Below, piece after piece: positions 38,174 to 49,800 of a stretch of 64,000 nucleotides of DNA (positions within the stretch are counted from its first letter, which is position 1; the number at the start of each line of letters is the position of its first letter). The position numbers were made by a program, and so were the translations under genes. Source of the stretch: Rhizopus sp. PT2906 (taxonomy: Eukaryota > Mucoromycota > Mucoromycetes > Mucorales > Rhizopodaceae); assembly GCA_025529335.1 (NCBI GenBank), contig JAMYHX010000167.1:1-64000 (forward strand), read 5' to 3'. The notes under the pieces are model-generated. The model ran no database searches. It was not told the DNA's origin and saw only the letters and a list, made by a program, of their open reading frames with translations.

Positions 38174-38234
38174 ATTTTCCTACAAAATAATAAAAAAAAG
38201 GGAGAAAGGACCGAGTTTTATATTTTTTTTTAAT

Positions 38235-39291
38235 ATGCAAGTTGAGCAACTGACCAAAGATGGAGCAGTAACAAAGAGAATCATCAAGGAAGGCTTGGGT
38301 AAAACGCCAGAATCCAAGAACATAGTGAGTGGTAAAGCTGTCCTCCCTTGATTGAATAGCAAGTGTCATGATCTAATATGTTCATAGTTCATTACGATGC
38401 ATATCTACTGGATACCAATACCAAGTTTGATTCCTCACGTGATAGAGAAACAGAGTTCACCTTTCAGTTACGCGATTGTAAGTTGAAGAAAGAAAGAAAC
38501 ATGTCGATCTAAACTAATAATCATATAGCCAAAGTCATTGAAGCTTGGGAACTTGCTATTCCGACAATGAAAGTAGGCGAGATTGCAGAAGTGACATGTA
38601 CTAGTGATTATGGTAAAATGACATATTGTATAATTTGCAACTCTCGTAACTCCTTTCAACAAAGGTTATGGTGACGAAGGACGAAAGTATCTTGTTCCTC
38701 CTAAAGCAAAACTACGTTTCGAAATAGAACTGCTAGGATTTTGGGAAAAGTTGGCTACAGCTCCTGAAAGAATAGCAGCTGCTCATAAAAAGAAGAACGA
38801 AGGAAACGAGATGTTTCAACAAGGAGCTATAGAAACTGCATTGTTTGCTTATAGAAAGGCAAGAGAGTACATTAAGGATTTGTGGAACTGTGAACCAGAG
38901 GAACTGGATGAGGCGCGTCAATTGAGTGTGGCCGTTCATCTGAACATTGGTGCCTGTTATCTGAAGCTTAAACAGTATGACGATGCAATAGACGCCTGCA
39001 AGATGGCCTTGAGTAGAGATCACACGAGCATAAAGGCCTACTATCGTTTGGGTCAAGCCTATATGGAAAAGGGCGAGTATGATGCGAGCTTAACCTTTAT
39101 AAATCTTGGCTTAGAGGTATTTAAAAAAACCTAAAAAGGGACCCATTTATTTATGCTTTCAATAGTTTAAACCCAATGATAAAAGCCTTCAAGCTTTAAA
39201 AAAGTCAGTAGAACAAGAACAGCAAAAGTATTTGAAAAGTAGCACCTCCTTGTACAGAAAAATGTTCAATACCCCACAACCAGAAGAATAG
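38235..39291 (+). CDS. FKBP-type peptidyl-prolyl isomerase with TPR domain
   Basis: Co-chaperone of the FKBP52/FKBP38/FKBP6 kind, expected to bind Hsp90 through its TPRs. Exons 38235-38331, 38388-38477, 38529-38612, 38665-39116 and 39166-39291 give 282 residues. One FKBP domain, residues 1-103, has VSVHYDAYLLD, KVIEAWELAIPTMKVGEIAE (with the pocket Trp) and GYGDEGRKYLVPP. Three TPRs follow: AAHKKKNEGNEMFQQGAIET, VAVHLNIGACYLKLKQYDDA and IKAYYRLGQAYMEKGEYDAS. The FKBP loop is shortened against FKBP12 (GYGDEG where FKBP12 has AYGATG), so FK506 binding is uncertain. Stop codon is 62 bp from that of the convergent V-ATPase gene. Confidence 0.9.
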
Positions 39292-39353
39292 GCACGAAAA
39301 AAAAAACTTTGTTTTGAACAATAATAAACATATGCTCTCTTTTTGCTTTTATT

Positions 39354-41118
39354 TTACCAAGAAGTTTGATGCATGTATTTCTGGACAGCCATTAAGGCAT
39401 GGTATCTGACTTCTTGGTCTTCGTGTGTCATTAATTCCATAATACGTCTCTTTGCACCAATTTCTTGAAGGATGCTACATCAAGTTTTAGCTGTCTGTTT
39501 CTTTTTAACAAATTACTACTTACTTCTTTCCAGCTGTAGATGCAAATTTGATATAATAGCCAATATCACTGGCACCTACAGACAATACCAAGACACTATT
39601 TGAAGTACTCAGTAAACGGGCAAGGGTACGAAGCAGATGAAAGTTGTTTTCCTCCAACTTTTGCGCATTTTCTTTCCAGAATAAATCTGACTTGTGAGGA
39701 GGCGACCATTCAAGTTTGCCTGTCTCCACTTCAGAAGCATATTGTTCAAAGGTACTATCAGAAAAAGATCAATCTCCTTTTTTTTTCCCTTTACTAGTCG
39801 AATTAACTTACGTGAGACTTTGAAAATCTTCTTGTAATCTCTCTTTAACAAAGTCGATATCTTCCAATATATCGGCATCTGACCATTTACGAGCACTCAG
39901 ATTTTCGGTAAATGGTAACAATTTGACAACGAGCATGGTAGCTAAGTTTCGAGAAGGAGCTAACTCAACGAGGTTCTATTAAAAACAAATAAGAGTCTTA
40001 TTTTCTTTCCTAAATCATTCTCTCTTACTCTCAAGGTGGCAATAGAGACACGGATGACCTTTTCTTTAACTGCAGACTTGGCAATATCTACCAAGAGAGG
40101 GATGATATCGTATTTTCTATAGAGTAAAAGGCAGTGAACACCATTTCCTCTTTTTCTTGTTTTCTTTTGCTTACTCGTTAATGTCAGCTGCAACGTCCTT
40201 TTCAAAAGTGAGAAGCCATAAGCAAAATATAATTTGATATTGAATTTGAGGAGTCGAAGCTGTCTTGTTGACGGACAGACGATGAACTAGTCTAAGCAAA
40301 TCATGAGCTATTAGCTTGTTAGGGAGCAATAGACTATCACTTACTCTTTCACCGTGTTTTGAGTGTTCCAGATAGGTAATCTGTATTGACTGATACGCAG
40401 CAAAGATTCTAGCTCTTGGATAGCCAACTCGGCAATGTCGTTCTGATTACCAGCCAATTTCTTGGTGATCCAGACATACAAAGCTGAAAGGTCGACTGTT
40501 GTTGGTTCTGGTGCAGAACTACAAGAGTTTAGTCTATTTGCTTTTTTTTTTATGTTTCTCTTCGTTACCAAGCAAGAAGAGTCAATACTTTTGAAGCTTC
40601 AAGTGCTATAAATTCGTCTTCATTGTCAAGAAGCTTGAGAAAGGGTTCAAAAGGGAGACTACTATCTTTGGAAGCGGCATTATGAAAGTGTTGAGCATTG
40701 GTCTCATTAGCTAATAGAATGTTATAACCATAGCTTATATGCTTAGTAGTAAATTATACCTGACAAGATCTCGTCTGTCTTTAAGCATACATATTGAATG
40801 GTATCAGGTCGGGACAGGTTTTTCAAAAGGTAAAAGATGAGAGAAACGTATGCTTCGACACCTTTGTCATTCAGTACATTTTGAATCTCTGTTGCTGATT
40901 TTTTCTCGATTGCTTTGATAAGGTCAACCTCTTCTTGGCTAACAAGACTAGCGCGTTGATAGCCCTAAGAGTGATGCTTTGTATTTTTAAACCCGAAATC
41001 ATACAATGGCTATAATTACCTCCCACAGAATGGATCTTTGTTCAACAGACTGAGCCTTCTTCTCGAGATAGGCGTTAGAGATAAACACAAGCGGAACGTC
41101 GGGGACTTGATCTTCCAT
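39354..41118 (-). CDS. VMA13: V-type proton ATPase subunit H
   Basis: Regulatory subunit of the V1 sector of the vacuolar proton pump, needed for activity and for silencing free V1. Nine exons (minus): 41118-41020, 40964-40760, 40710-40569, 40518-40345, 40291-40175, 40116-40029, 39975-39812, 39754-39524, 39474-39354, giving 446 residues (yeast Vma13 has 478). Family signatures include WEGYQRASLVSQEEVDLIKA near the start, FCLWLLTFEKDVAADI in the middle, NLVELAPSRNLATMLVVKLL and, at the end, KLEWSPPHKSDLFWKEN and MELMTHEDQEVRYHALMAVQ. The protein is all alpha-helical ARM/HEAT-like repeats. Family assignment is firm; exact short-exon edges are inferred from frame. Confidence 0.93.
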
Positions 41119-41323
41119 TATTTAGGTGTGCAAAAAGGAAGAAGAGGAAGAAAAGGAAAAAGGAAAAATATATATAAACATTATTGTATGCTGCTGTTGT
41201 TTGACTTTATGTTTGAAGCCCCGGAAGGTCACACGAGATTTCAAGCGAATAACGGACAGATACATCATAAAGAAAGCTATGGACATCATTAACATCATTT
41301 TAATGCAAAATAGAACATGGCAT

Positions 41324-43280
41324 CTAGCAGTTTCTTAATGTTGGGTCCAAGTGAGGCACTCCTAAAATGCTGTATAGTTCCTCCTCAGACTCCACATAAA
41401 TCTTCTTCCTTTTGACACCATCTTCGAGAGTAACAGATTGGCAGTTAATATTGATCGATTTTTCCTTTTTAGAGAAATCGCGAAGAGTTCTTTCGTAGTA
41501 TCGAGACCCAGCCCAGCCCAAGACGGCTGTCACATACTGACCAGGTTCTGCTAAAACCAAGTCTACCTGTCTGAGGATACCCTTAGAGGGCTGCAGGATT
41601 GCACAGATACACTATTGTTGTATGAGTAAACAAAAAATATAATGGGAGAAAGCTTACAAGCTCAAGGTCGTTAAAGTTATTCTTTAATTTTGGCTCGGTT
41701 CTGAAAGAGTGTTTTACTGTCTTTCCTGAATGCGATACTATATGCTTCAAGAGACCTTGTTGACGTAGCCTCTCAGTTAGCTTCTTGATAAGTCCGTCAG
41801 TCGACTGTGTATGAGTGGATATGATAAGATCAATATCAGCATTTTCGGGCTTGCCACGCCTATAGCCTCCTACAGGCGTAACGATACCCTCCATGTCTAC
41901 CTGAGCCAGTTCACCCTTCACAATGTCTATCATTTCTTCAACATCTGTCCTATTCATCCTAGAAGACGAGAGGAGTGAGAGAGTAAAAAAGCTTAGCTGC
42001 TTTTCTTGTTTACAGCTGATGAAAATGAGGAAACAGTTGAATTCCCAGTCTGACTGTTGATGTCAGTTTGGCGTAATCAAGAACCTGTTGTAAGGTTCTG
42101 TACCCTTTATCCCACCAAGTCTTTGCTGTAATAGCTCCGACGCCTACCTTTTTAAAAGACTATTAAAACATAAGCTTGAAATCCTTTTTTACCAAACACA
42201 TTGCTGAATAATTTCATCGTCCGAAACTCTTCATTATATCTTAGTTCTTCTGCTTCTTCTATCGTCCCAGTCAATAAAAACTGTCTGATATTTTCTTTCA
42301 TTTTTGCACCAATTCCAATAATCTTTTCTGCTTCTCTTACAGATCGGATTTGACGCGGGTAAGCCTAGGATAAAACCTTTAGGTATTTTTTCTTAAAATG
42401 CAATATCATTTACTTTTAGAGCCGCAATAGCCTGACGATAGCTAAGAGATCGAATATCTTCTCCTGCTAATTCACGCTTCTTTTCGATTAACAACAGGAG
42501 CGAAATGAGCTTTCGGTTAAACTGTGGCTCGTATGGCGTAGGTCGAAAACAGGCATATTTTGTATTGATAAAACCAGGCGCCAAAGAGTGATCGACTATA
42601 TAAACGTGAACATGACGTCTTTTTGCTATAGAAAAATATACACTCTTCTTCATCTTCTTCATCATACGTTATCAGAGATCTGGTAACTGTTAGCACAAGT
42701 CAATCAATTAATACAACCTACTCTTTTTCTTCTTCGAAAATCAATTTCTCTGGTGGCATATCCGCAAACTCTAAATTCAATATATCATCCGACTGATTCA
42801 CTACATCTGAAGCCCTTTTTGGTAGTTCTTTCCAAACCGTTTTGTTTCCTATATTGATGACATATGATTCAATAGGTAATAAGCTATGCGTCCTGTCACT
42901 ATTTGCAATGCTTTAAAAGGTACTATCGTCTGCCCTTTTAGTGAATTTACCATATCTGTATCCATTCCACATCCACTATCGGGATCTACTGATCATGTAA
43001 GCACTTTATGGCACCATCATCGAATTCATTACTTGATGATTTATGACGTGTCTTGAAATGCGAGTTGGTGATTTGAGCGCCGTAAAGATGATATCGCACC
43101 TCTTTTGATCACTACAGACTCTGCCTCCTGCAACAAAGAAAATATAAGTCCATATAGCCATATTTTGACATTTTGTTATGGACCATGTCTTCGAATCAAG
43201 TTGGCATATAAGCTCAAGTCATAATCACTTAGTTTTATAGGAATAATAAATGCCAAGATATTGTTGAATAGATGAGACAT
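41324..43280 (-). CDS. Family X DNA polymerase with BRCT domain (Pol mu/Pol4-like)
   Basis: Gap-filling polymerase of non-homologous end joining or base repair. Exons (minus): 43280-43184, 43127-43033, 42985-42951, 42910-42722, 42618-42414, 42364-42193, 42143-42014, 41958-41658, 41590-41324, giving 496 residues, the length of human Pol mu. The N-terminal BRCT domain reads LIRRHGGRVCSDQKRCDIIF, TALKSPTRISRH and IPIVDVEWIQ. The 8-kDa/HhH part has KLISLLLLIEKKRELAG and FGVGAITAKTWWDKG. The catalytic palm has GGYRRGKPENADIDLII (two Asp) and RQVDLVLAE (third Asp), then LGWAGSRYYERTLRDF. It ends LDPTLRNC, close to the RNA/RNC ends of Pol mu. The fourth intron is long (103 nt) and its acceptor is the least certain join. 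Pol lambda or fungal Pol4 are alternative names. Confidence 0.88.
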
Positions 43281-44337
43281 GAATTAAAGAGAGAATCCTG
43301 TTCCTGTCTTGGTTTTCTATTATTACTAATACAAGCTTACAAAAGAAAAAAAAGATACAAAGAGATAAGTTATTTAGGGAAAAAAGAGAGGCTACATCAA
43401 TAAAAGATAAATTATATCAGCCTGTTCTCACTGTGATTACATTCTGGTTTATGATATATTTCGATATATCCTGTTTATACCATGATTACAATCCGCTTTT
43501 ATCACACCCGTTAGCTCATTTGAATCTTATTCTTGGAACTAAACAATTACTGAGAAATAGATGCGAAATATATATATAGAAAGATTTGGAATTGCTTTTT
43601 GGTATATGAATAATGAATATATATGTAGGAGGGGTTTTTTTTTGGTACACTTTGGTAAGAAAAATGTGGCTTTACTAGATGAGACATGATGTTCTTTTGT
43701 GTGATACATATTGTGCTCAGTATGAAGGGGCTCTTAGTCTTTTGAAGGACAAATATACATTAAAAAGCAGCATTATACAATATATAACACAGGCTGTCAA
43801 ATACAACAAGCAACAAAAAAAATCGGATGAAGAGTATCAGAATGAAGGCTCGAAATGTTAAAGAGAAGATGATGGTGAACAAAAGACAACTTCTGCGGAA
43901 TCAATCAAGCAATTCGCTTTTTATTTTTATACAATAAACAGGCAACCCTTTGGTTATAAAAGTTCCTGATCCCTTTTCTATATCTTTTAATTTACTTTAT
44001 ACGACACTGTTTGATCAACTTTAAAAGCACCGTAGGTCATTTTAAGCATCTGTACTTGTAAAAGCTCAAGAAAAGCACTGTTACTCATTTCACACTATGA
44101 AAAATAACACCAATTCTCTTTTTTTTTGTAAGGAGCGCCAAAGGCAACTCAGGGTTCATTATGAACTATCAAATAGTCACTACATTGTTTTTGGTTTTGA
44201 TTTTTTTAAAGTTTAATGGTGTAAGTTAATATATATATATAATTATGTGGACAACTAACAGTTGTGATAGCAAAGGGCTTAAAGAACAATATGAGGGAGT
44301 GAAAGCGGGGAGACACGTGAGACCAATAGTGCTTCTT
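43281..44337. other. Intergenic region before the transposon nest
   Basis: Upstream side of the polymerase gene. No supported exon; a 60-codon plus-strand frame at 43679 has no family resemblance and no splice partner. AT repeats occur near 43570 and 44230. Confidence 0.5.
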
Positions 44338-44840
44338 GAATAGACACTTAAACACGGCGTTGAGCATCACGAAATATCGTCACAGAACTAAAAGATTGAT
44401 TATCGAAGACCATAGCTCAATGGTGCCGCCAAACGGAAGCAAGGGCACGACCCAAGATAACAGACACAGGCGGATCATACTGTTGTTTGAATGTTGGAAA
44501 CTGAAATTTGAAAGGTGCTCGGGATAGCGCTGTAGCAGAAAAAGGTGAATCAAAATATTGTGCCTAGATTGTTTTCCAGACGAACTGCTTGTTAGGGCAG
44601 TTAAATACGAAGTGAGGTATGTCTTCCACCGACGAAAAACAAAGAACGCATTTGCCGAGTCAAAAACAGTAGGTAGAAGCTGGTAGAGGGCAGAACGACT
44701 CGGTATTTTTGAGTGTAATAAACGAAACCATATGTTACAACTTTGTACTGTAAGAGAAGAGGACTAGAATGCTTTCTATCTTTTGGCAGGAAGCGTTGGA
44801 TGAGTGGAGGACCGCTTCTGAAATGCTAAACATGCTTTGC
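44338..44840 (-). pseudogene. LINE (non-LTR retrotransposon) 3' fragment, zf-RVT region
   Basis: C-terminal piece of a reverse transcriptase protein. On the minus strand it reads CNIWFRLLHSKIPSRSALYQ, then LLPTVFDSA, then after a one-base frame slip CVLCFSSVEDIPHFVFNCP and NKQFVWKTI, the zinc-finger region after the reverse transcriptase domain (C-x2-C...H-x4-C). A stop follows, then VILGRALASVWRHH and further broken sequence. The reverse transcriptase and endonuclease are missing; this is a 5'-truncated and decayed copy, the usual fate of LINE insertions. Confidence 0.75.
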
Positions 44841-45015
44841 GATATGTCGTGGACGTGAACATCCGGATACCACCAGATGGTATTAGACAGAGAGTTTCAA
44901 GAAAGGGCGAAGAGTCCACATTGGTGTGAGTAACGGGTGAGTAAGGCTGAGCAGCTTGTATGGCAGCAAAAGCCAGGATAACACTAATTCAACCTTAGTT
45001 GCCTCCATTTCGGCT

Positions 45016-46615
45016 TCAGATGTGGTATTGTTCTTCTAAGAGAAAATTGAACTCATTATACGTTGGCTTGTCTTCTTTATGGGGAGGTTTCAAGTAGATT
45101 TGTTCAAAAGTGTCTGCGGAAAGACTCCAATTGGCATGTTTTTCTATGTCGTCTATCTTATGACCCAATTGGACAGCTTTCGTGTTTGATACTGAGCGTA
45201 GTGAGTGAAGTCCATATATCTGTGTACCGATGCCAGCCTCTTGTATAGCTTGTTTGACAACGTTTGCTACAGCGCTTGGTTGAATGAACTGTACCTTGCT
45301 GGGATTGTTAATGTATGCTCGTCTGGGAGTTCTGATCGTAAATGTTCTGTTTTTCTTCATGAATGGTAACAGTGTATATACAGGACACATTAACTTTTGG
45401 GATAAGATGCCAAAGGTTGAGTGTTTTTGTTGATCTTCCTTTGGTGCTCTAATGAATAGTGTAGCACCAGTGAAATTCACCTGACTATCAAACTAGAAGT
45501 GGACATCACGTGCTTGCAAGGTACCGAGATCTTAGCCCCACATCATTGCAATACATAGTAGATTGATGCACTTACAAGTAATGTTCAATCAGTACAAAGC
45601 GACTCAAGTGACTAATGTGTTATTATCTTGAAATATCATTGCAAACAACTGTAGAATGTTACTCACATCAATACGGTCGTGGATTTGGAATACGACGGAG
45701 CATGTGGAGGCTTTCGTTGTGGCATGTTGGACAGTGCCTACTGATCTTGCACTCATCTATAAGATAGGCTTGGAATCCACGCTTCTTGAGAAGTCTTTAG
45801 AAACCAAGGCCACGGATAGACTCGTTCTCGAAGTGAAGTGTCGAAAAAAGGTTCATTGCCAGAACACCTACAGAGCATACTTCAAGATCATAATGCCGAA
45901 CAGACGAGCCATATCCAATCTTGCCATACTGATTGGTTTTCTAAAAGTGATAGCTGCAACCAATGCACATATTCTGGTATTCCTTGATTTTCTAGTACAA
46001 ACGAGAATAGATCAGCAAAATGCATCCCAAGCGCTGTTTGACTACGACAAAGCATGGTATGACTGATAAAAAAGCAGAGCCTGTCTCTACAACCAAGAGG
46101 ATCATTCTTCTCGTTCAAGAAATAGCCACCAACTTTTTCCATCTCTTGTTTGGTGTAGTCAGCATCATGATGGGCGATAAGATCAAAATCGCCTCGAAAT
46201 CCATTGTTGTATGGCGCTTGACGTAATATCTGTAATAATAAGAGTGCTTCATAAGTAACACTAAGAGACATTATAGTTTCAGGGTAATCCTGGATACTAC
46301 TCTTGTCAATAACATAGCACTGATCTGCCCACAAATCACGCGAGGCTATAGAACAAGGCAAATTACCACATTTTCTTAAAGATTCTTTTACAAAACTCTC
46401 AGCTGTTCGATACACACTGTCAAAATGACTGGATCGGCGTCAAATCTCTTACTCACTACAAAAGGGTGCATCGTTATTTCTTTAGACAGGGAGTAGGTTC
46501 TTGAAACAATAGTAGGGCAAACCTGAGCTAGACGCTCACAGAGAGAGGCGTTTTGTTGCTGGAGTCGAGCTACTTCAGCCTTGATAGCAGAAAGCTCTGT
46601 TTGTAGCTGCTTCAA
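45016..46615 (-). pseudogene. Decayed Crypton-type tyrosine recombinase gene
   Basis: Relic of a DNA transposon recombinase read on the minus strand. The start is a coiled coil (LSAIKAEVARLQQQNASLCE) and SKEITMHPFVVSKRF; after a frame slip near 46430 follows YRTAESFVKESLRKCGNLPC, CRDRLCFFISHTMLCRSQTA and DLFSF, a core-binding part of the Ndc10/Gcr1 kind, then YGKIGYGSSVRHYDLEVCSV in another frame. The C-terminal catalytic part (45016-45480) keeps LHSLRSVSNTKAVQLGH, ANWSLSADTFEQIYLKPP (His-x2-Arg, His/Trp, Tyr), but the first catalytic Arg region (TLQARDV) is damaged by a stop. A Fanzor-like piece sits in the middle. Not functional. Confidence 0.65.
45671..45798 (-). pseudogene. Fanzor/TnpB-like zinc-ribbon fragment
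   Basis: About 42 codons on the minus strand read RLLKKRGFQAYLIDECKISR, then HCPTCHNESLHMLRRIPNPR. The order LIDE-x-K-x-S-x2-C-P-x-C is that of the RuvC-II Glu plus first zinc-ribbon pair of Fanzor/TnpB proteins (compare VVEYLTSQICNKC at 37.0 kb). The second Cys pair and RuvC-III Asp are not found. It lies between two parts of the tyrosine recombinase relic, so it may be an insertion or an original part of a composite element. Short, so the call is tentative. Confidence 0.45.
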
Positions 46616-46684
46616 CGCTGATTAGTATGGATACACTTTCCAATTAAGGTATCGAAATTGATGGTAAGAGGAAAGAAAGGCGAC

Positions 46685-46703
46685 ATTTATCAGCCGCACT
46701 GTA
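46685..46703. repeat. Solo terminal repeat identical to the MITE end
   Basis: ATTTATCAGCCGCACTGTA is the exact reverse complement of the outer 19 bp of the MITE at 16881. Its orientation puts the element interior to the left, that is over the recombinase relic, with TA at the outer edge (46702-46703). No matching left end was seen between 43.3 and 46.6 kb. Confidence 0.65.
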
Positions 46704-46890
46704 CAGACGAGTCTATGCATTTTTAGGTTGACAGACGAAAAGATACTTTTTCAGAATGAAATCTACCAAGGTTTTTGAGTTCCGACATGTATTTTTTTTT
46801 TGAGTCAGAGTTGAGTCTGAAAGTTTCAGATACTCTACTTTGATTTTTTATTTCATATTTTGGTTCCTTTTTTCTACTAGGCGCCATACT

Positions 46891-49800
46891 ATGTCGAGCA
46901 GACCTTTTGCTTGGCAACTATTTCAAAACTGTGGAGCTACTGAAGGTAAGGTCGTCTTATTAAAAAGTATACAGGTTTATCAAACCTTTTGTTTAGAGCT
47001 AAAACTCGAGACTCGGGCTGACCCTGTAAGTGTTTTAAACCTCTGTTTATCTTTTAATAACAAACATAGCCCGAGAAAAATGCACCGGACAAGAAAAAAT
47101 TCGATACATTTATGGGCAAATTACTGCTAAAAAGTAACAACAATAACAATAAACCGACAAACAAACAGTCAACTTTGACAGAGGAACCTTTTGCTAACCT
47201 CTTCCGCGTTCGAAAAAACAAACTACAGGATTCGAATGACGATGCCAAGTTTACTTTCAAGTATTTGCCAAATGATGGCAAGAAAGAAAACAGGTTATCT
47301 AACGGAAAAAAGACGCGATGGGATGTTGGGCAGGAAGAGGAACAGAAAAAAGACGAGGTGACACAAAAGGAAGAACCATCTTTGGAAGAGAAGGAAGAGA
47401 ATCCAATTGATCTATTCGATGATGACTCGGAATCACTAACCTCTTTAGATACCTTACAGTCAGATGATGATGTATTGGGGCCATGGCTAAACTTGGCCAG
47501 TGATAAGAAAGAACAAGAGTGTGAATCATGCGTTCAGCTGAATGATAAAGATCGTGATCCTATGGATGCTGCTCATTGTTGCTCAACTTGCGCAGATCAA
47601 TGGAAGACTCTTTTAAGTGATCTTTTAGAAAAAATTCAAAGCTCTGTGGTCAATACAAGCGCAGGCAAGAAGAAAAAAGTCAAATTGGACAAAAGCATTC
47701 GGGAACAGCCAAGTACAAAAAAAGAGAAGCAACCACAGCAACGTACAAGAGGAAAGAAATCGGCCATTCCTCCCACTCAGTCACGCCATTCTCAATCTAC
47801 AAACAAAAAGATGGAGACCTTTGTATCAACCGGTGCATTCATGACACGAAAGACAGCAGAGACCTTGGCTGATCCAGAGAACGGTTTTTATCCCAATCCA
47901 TATGGATATGTACATCTTCAAGTTGTTGAAGTCTTGAATATTAACGGTATATGGTATCGTGGAACGCTTGAGAAAATGGATAAGGGCAAGGTAAAAGTCA
48001 AATATAGTGACTGGGATGACCAGGAATGGATCATTATGGGAAGTCGAAGACTACGTATCGTACCTCCTGAGGTGATTGCGAAAGAAAGAGATGGTATTTT
48101 ATAATCAAACATATTATATGTGTATTTATCAATCTTTTATTCAGAAGAAAAAAAGGAAAAAGACAGCTCAAAGGACGCATTGACAGTTATTCCTCGCGCC
48201 AAGGGCAGAGATGATGACTATGTTAGCTCAACACTGGATAAGGATCCACATCAACTGTTTAACGATAACGAAGTGTTCATGACTCGTCGTATGGCACGCG
48301 CCATGGTGGATGAATACGGATTTAGACCCAACTCGTTTGGCTACCGACGCAACCGAGCTGTAGCCGTCGTCTTTAATGTCAAGAACAAAGAATGTATTGG
48401 GTTTTTGAGAGAAATGCGTGACAATCAGGTTCGTGTCTGGTATCCTGACTTGTATCAATCAGAATGGGTTCGCGTAGGCAGTCGCCGGTTGAGATTACTG
48501 TCTTCAGAGGAAGAAGAAAAATATAAGCAGCATGTCGACTTGGACGTTCAAGAAGTGCCAGCAGTAACCGAACAGAAAAAAGTAGAAGATGCGCCGAAAG
48601 AGGCAGCACCCAAAGAGTCGACGCCGGAGCCAAAGACAAAGAAATTACGTCAAAAGAAAGCAAAATCAAAAACTCCAACGCCCGAGCCAGAAACGCATCA
48701 AGAAAAGCAACAACAGAAAGAGCTTCAAAAGCCTGTAGAATCCTCTTTTCTTACAACTGGCGCCTTTGCCACGCGTAGAGCGATGCGACAGCTACAAGAT
48801 GAAAATGGGTTTGTCCCAAATCCTTACAACTACACCTATAATCAACCTGTAGAGATCTTGAATACAAGATCAGGTAAAACGCATTTTTGGGAATGCGGAC
48901 GACTTGTGGCCATGCGACCTGGTCAAGTCAAGGTACACTATGATGGTTGGGATGAGGCCTATGACGAATGGGTTATGGTTGGCAGTCGCCGCATACGTAT
49001 CTTGTCCAAGGAAGAAGAAGAAAACAAGAAAAAGCATAACGAGTTGCTTGTTGCAGAGGCAAATCCAGAAGTCCAGGATGAGGTAAAACGTAAGCGAAAG
49101 CATCAGGTCATTCGGCCCGAGGACTATGCAAAATTAGGTCTCTTGGAGAGTGAACAAACAGTGATTAAACAAAAGAAAAAACCGAGCAAGGAAATAACAC
49201 CTGTCGAAAGTGATAGTTCTAGCTCAGAGGAAGACGAAGAAGAGTATGAGGAACCGAGTATCAGAAGAAGGAGTAGGAAAGCAAGCAAAAATAAAAAGAA
49301 AAAAGCAGTTAAGCAAAAACAACAATTACAACAACAAAAGGCTGCAGAGCATCCTACTACAACTACTGGTGCTGAAGAAGAGAAACAGATCATTTCACTT
49401 CGAGTAGCTCAAGCTAAAGCTTCAGAAAAGTATGAATTCGTGGCAAATGTGTATGGCTATGACTACATGCAGCATGTGACAGTCCTTAACTTGGACAAGA
49501 AAATGTATGAAGCAAGGCTGGTTTCTATGCATAAAAACAAGGTCAAGGTGCACTACTGTGGCTGGCCGGATATATTCGATGAATACATCACTGTTGGAAG
49601 TAGGCGTATTCAGCCTATAGAAAACGATCATCAAGTAGAATGTATTGAACCAGATTACCAAAAGCGCTATGAAAAGATAATGCAGGATGGCCCTACTGAA
49701 TGCCAGCACCAACACCAACACCAGCCAGCTCCCAAGAAATTGAACAGAAAGAGGCTTACACTAGATGATGTACAAGAGGAAGAAGGTCAAGGAGAATATC

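Noticed and set aside
43679..43861. 60-codon plus-strand frame
   Set aside because: No similarity, no introns leading to further exons, ordinary background composition.
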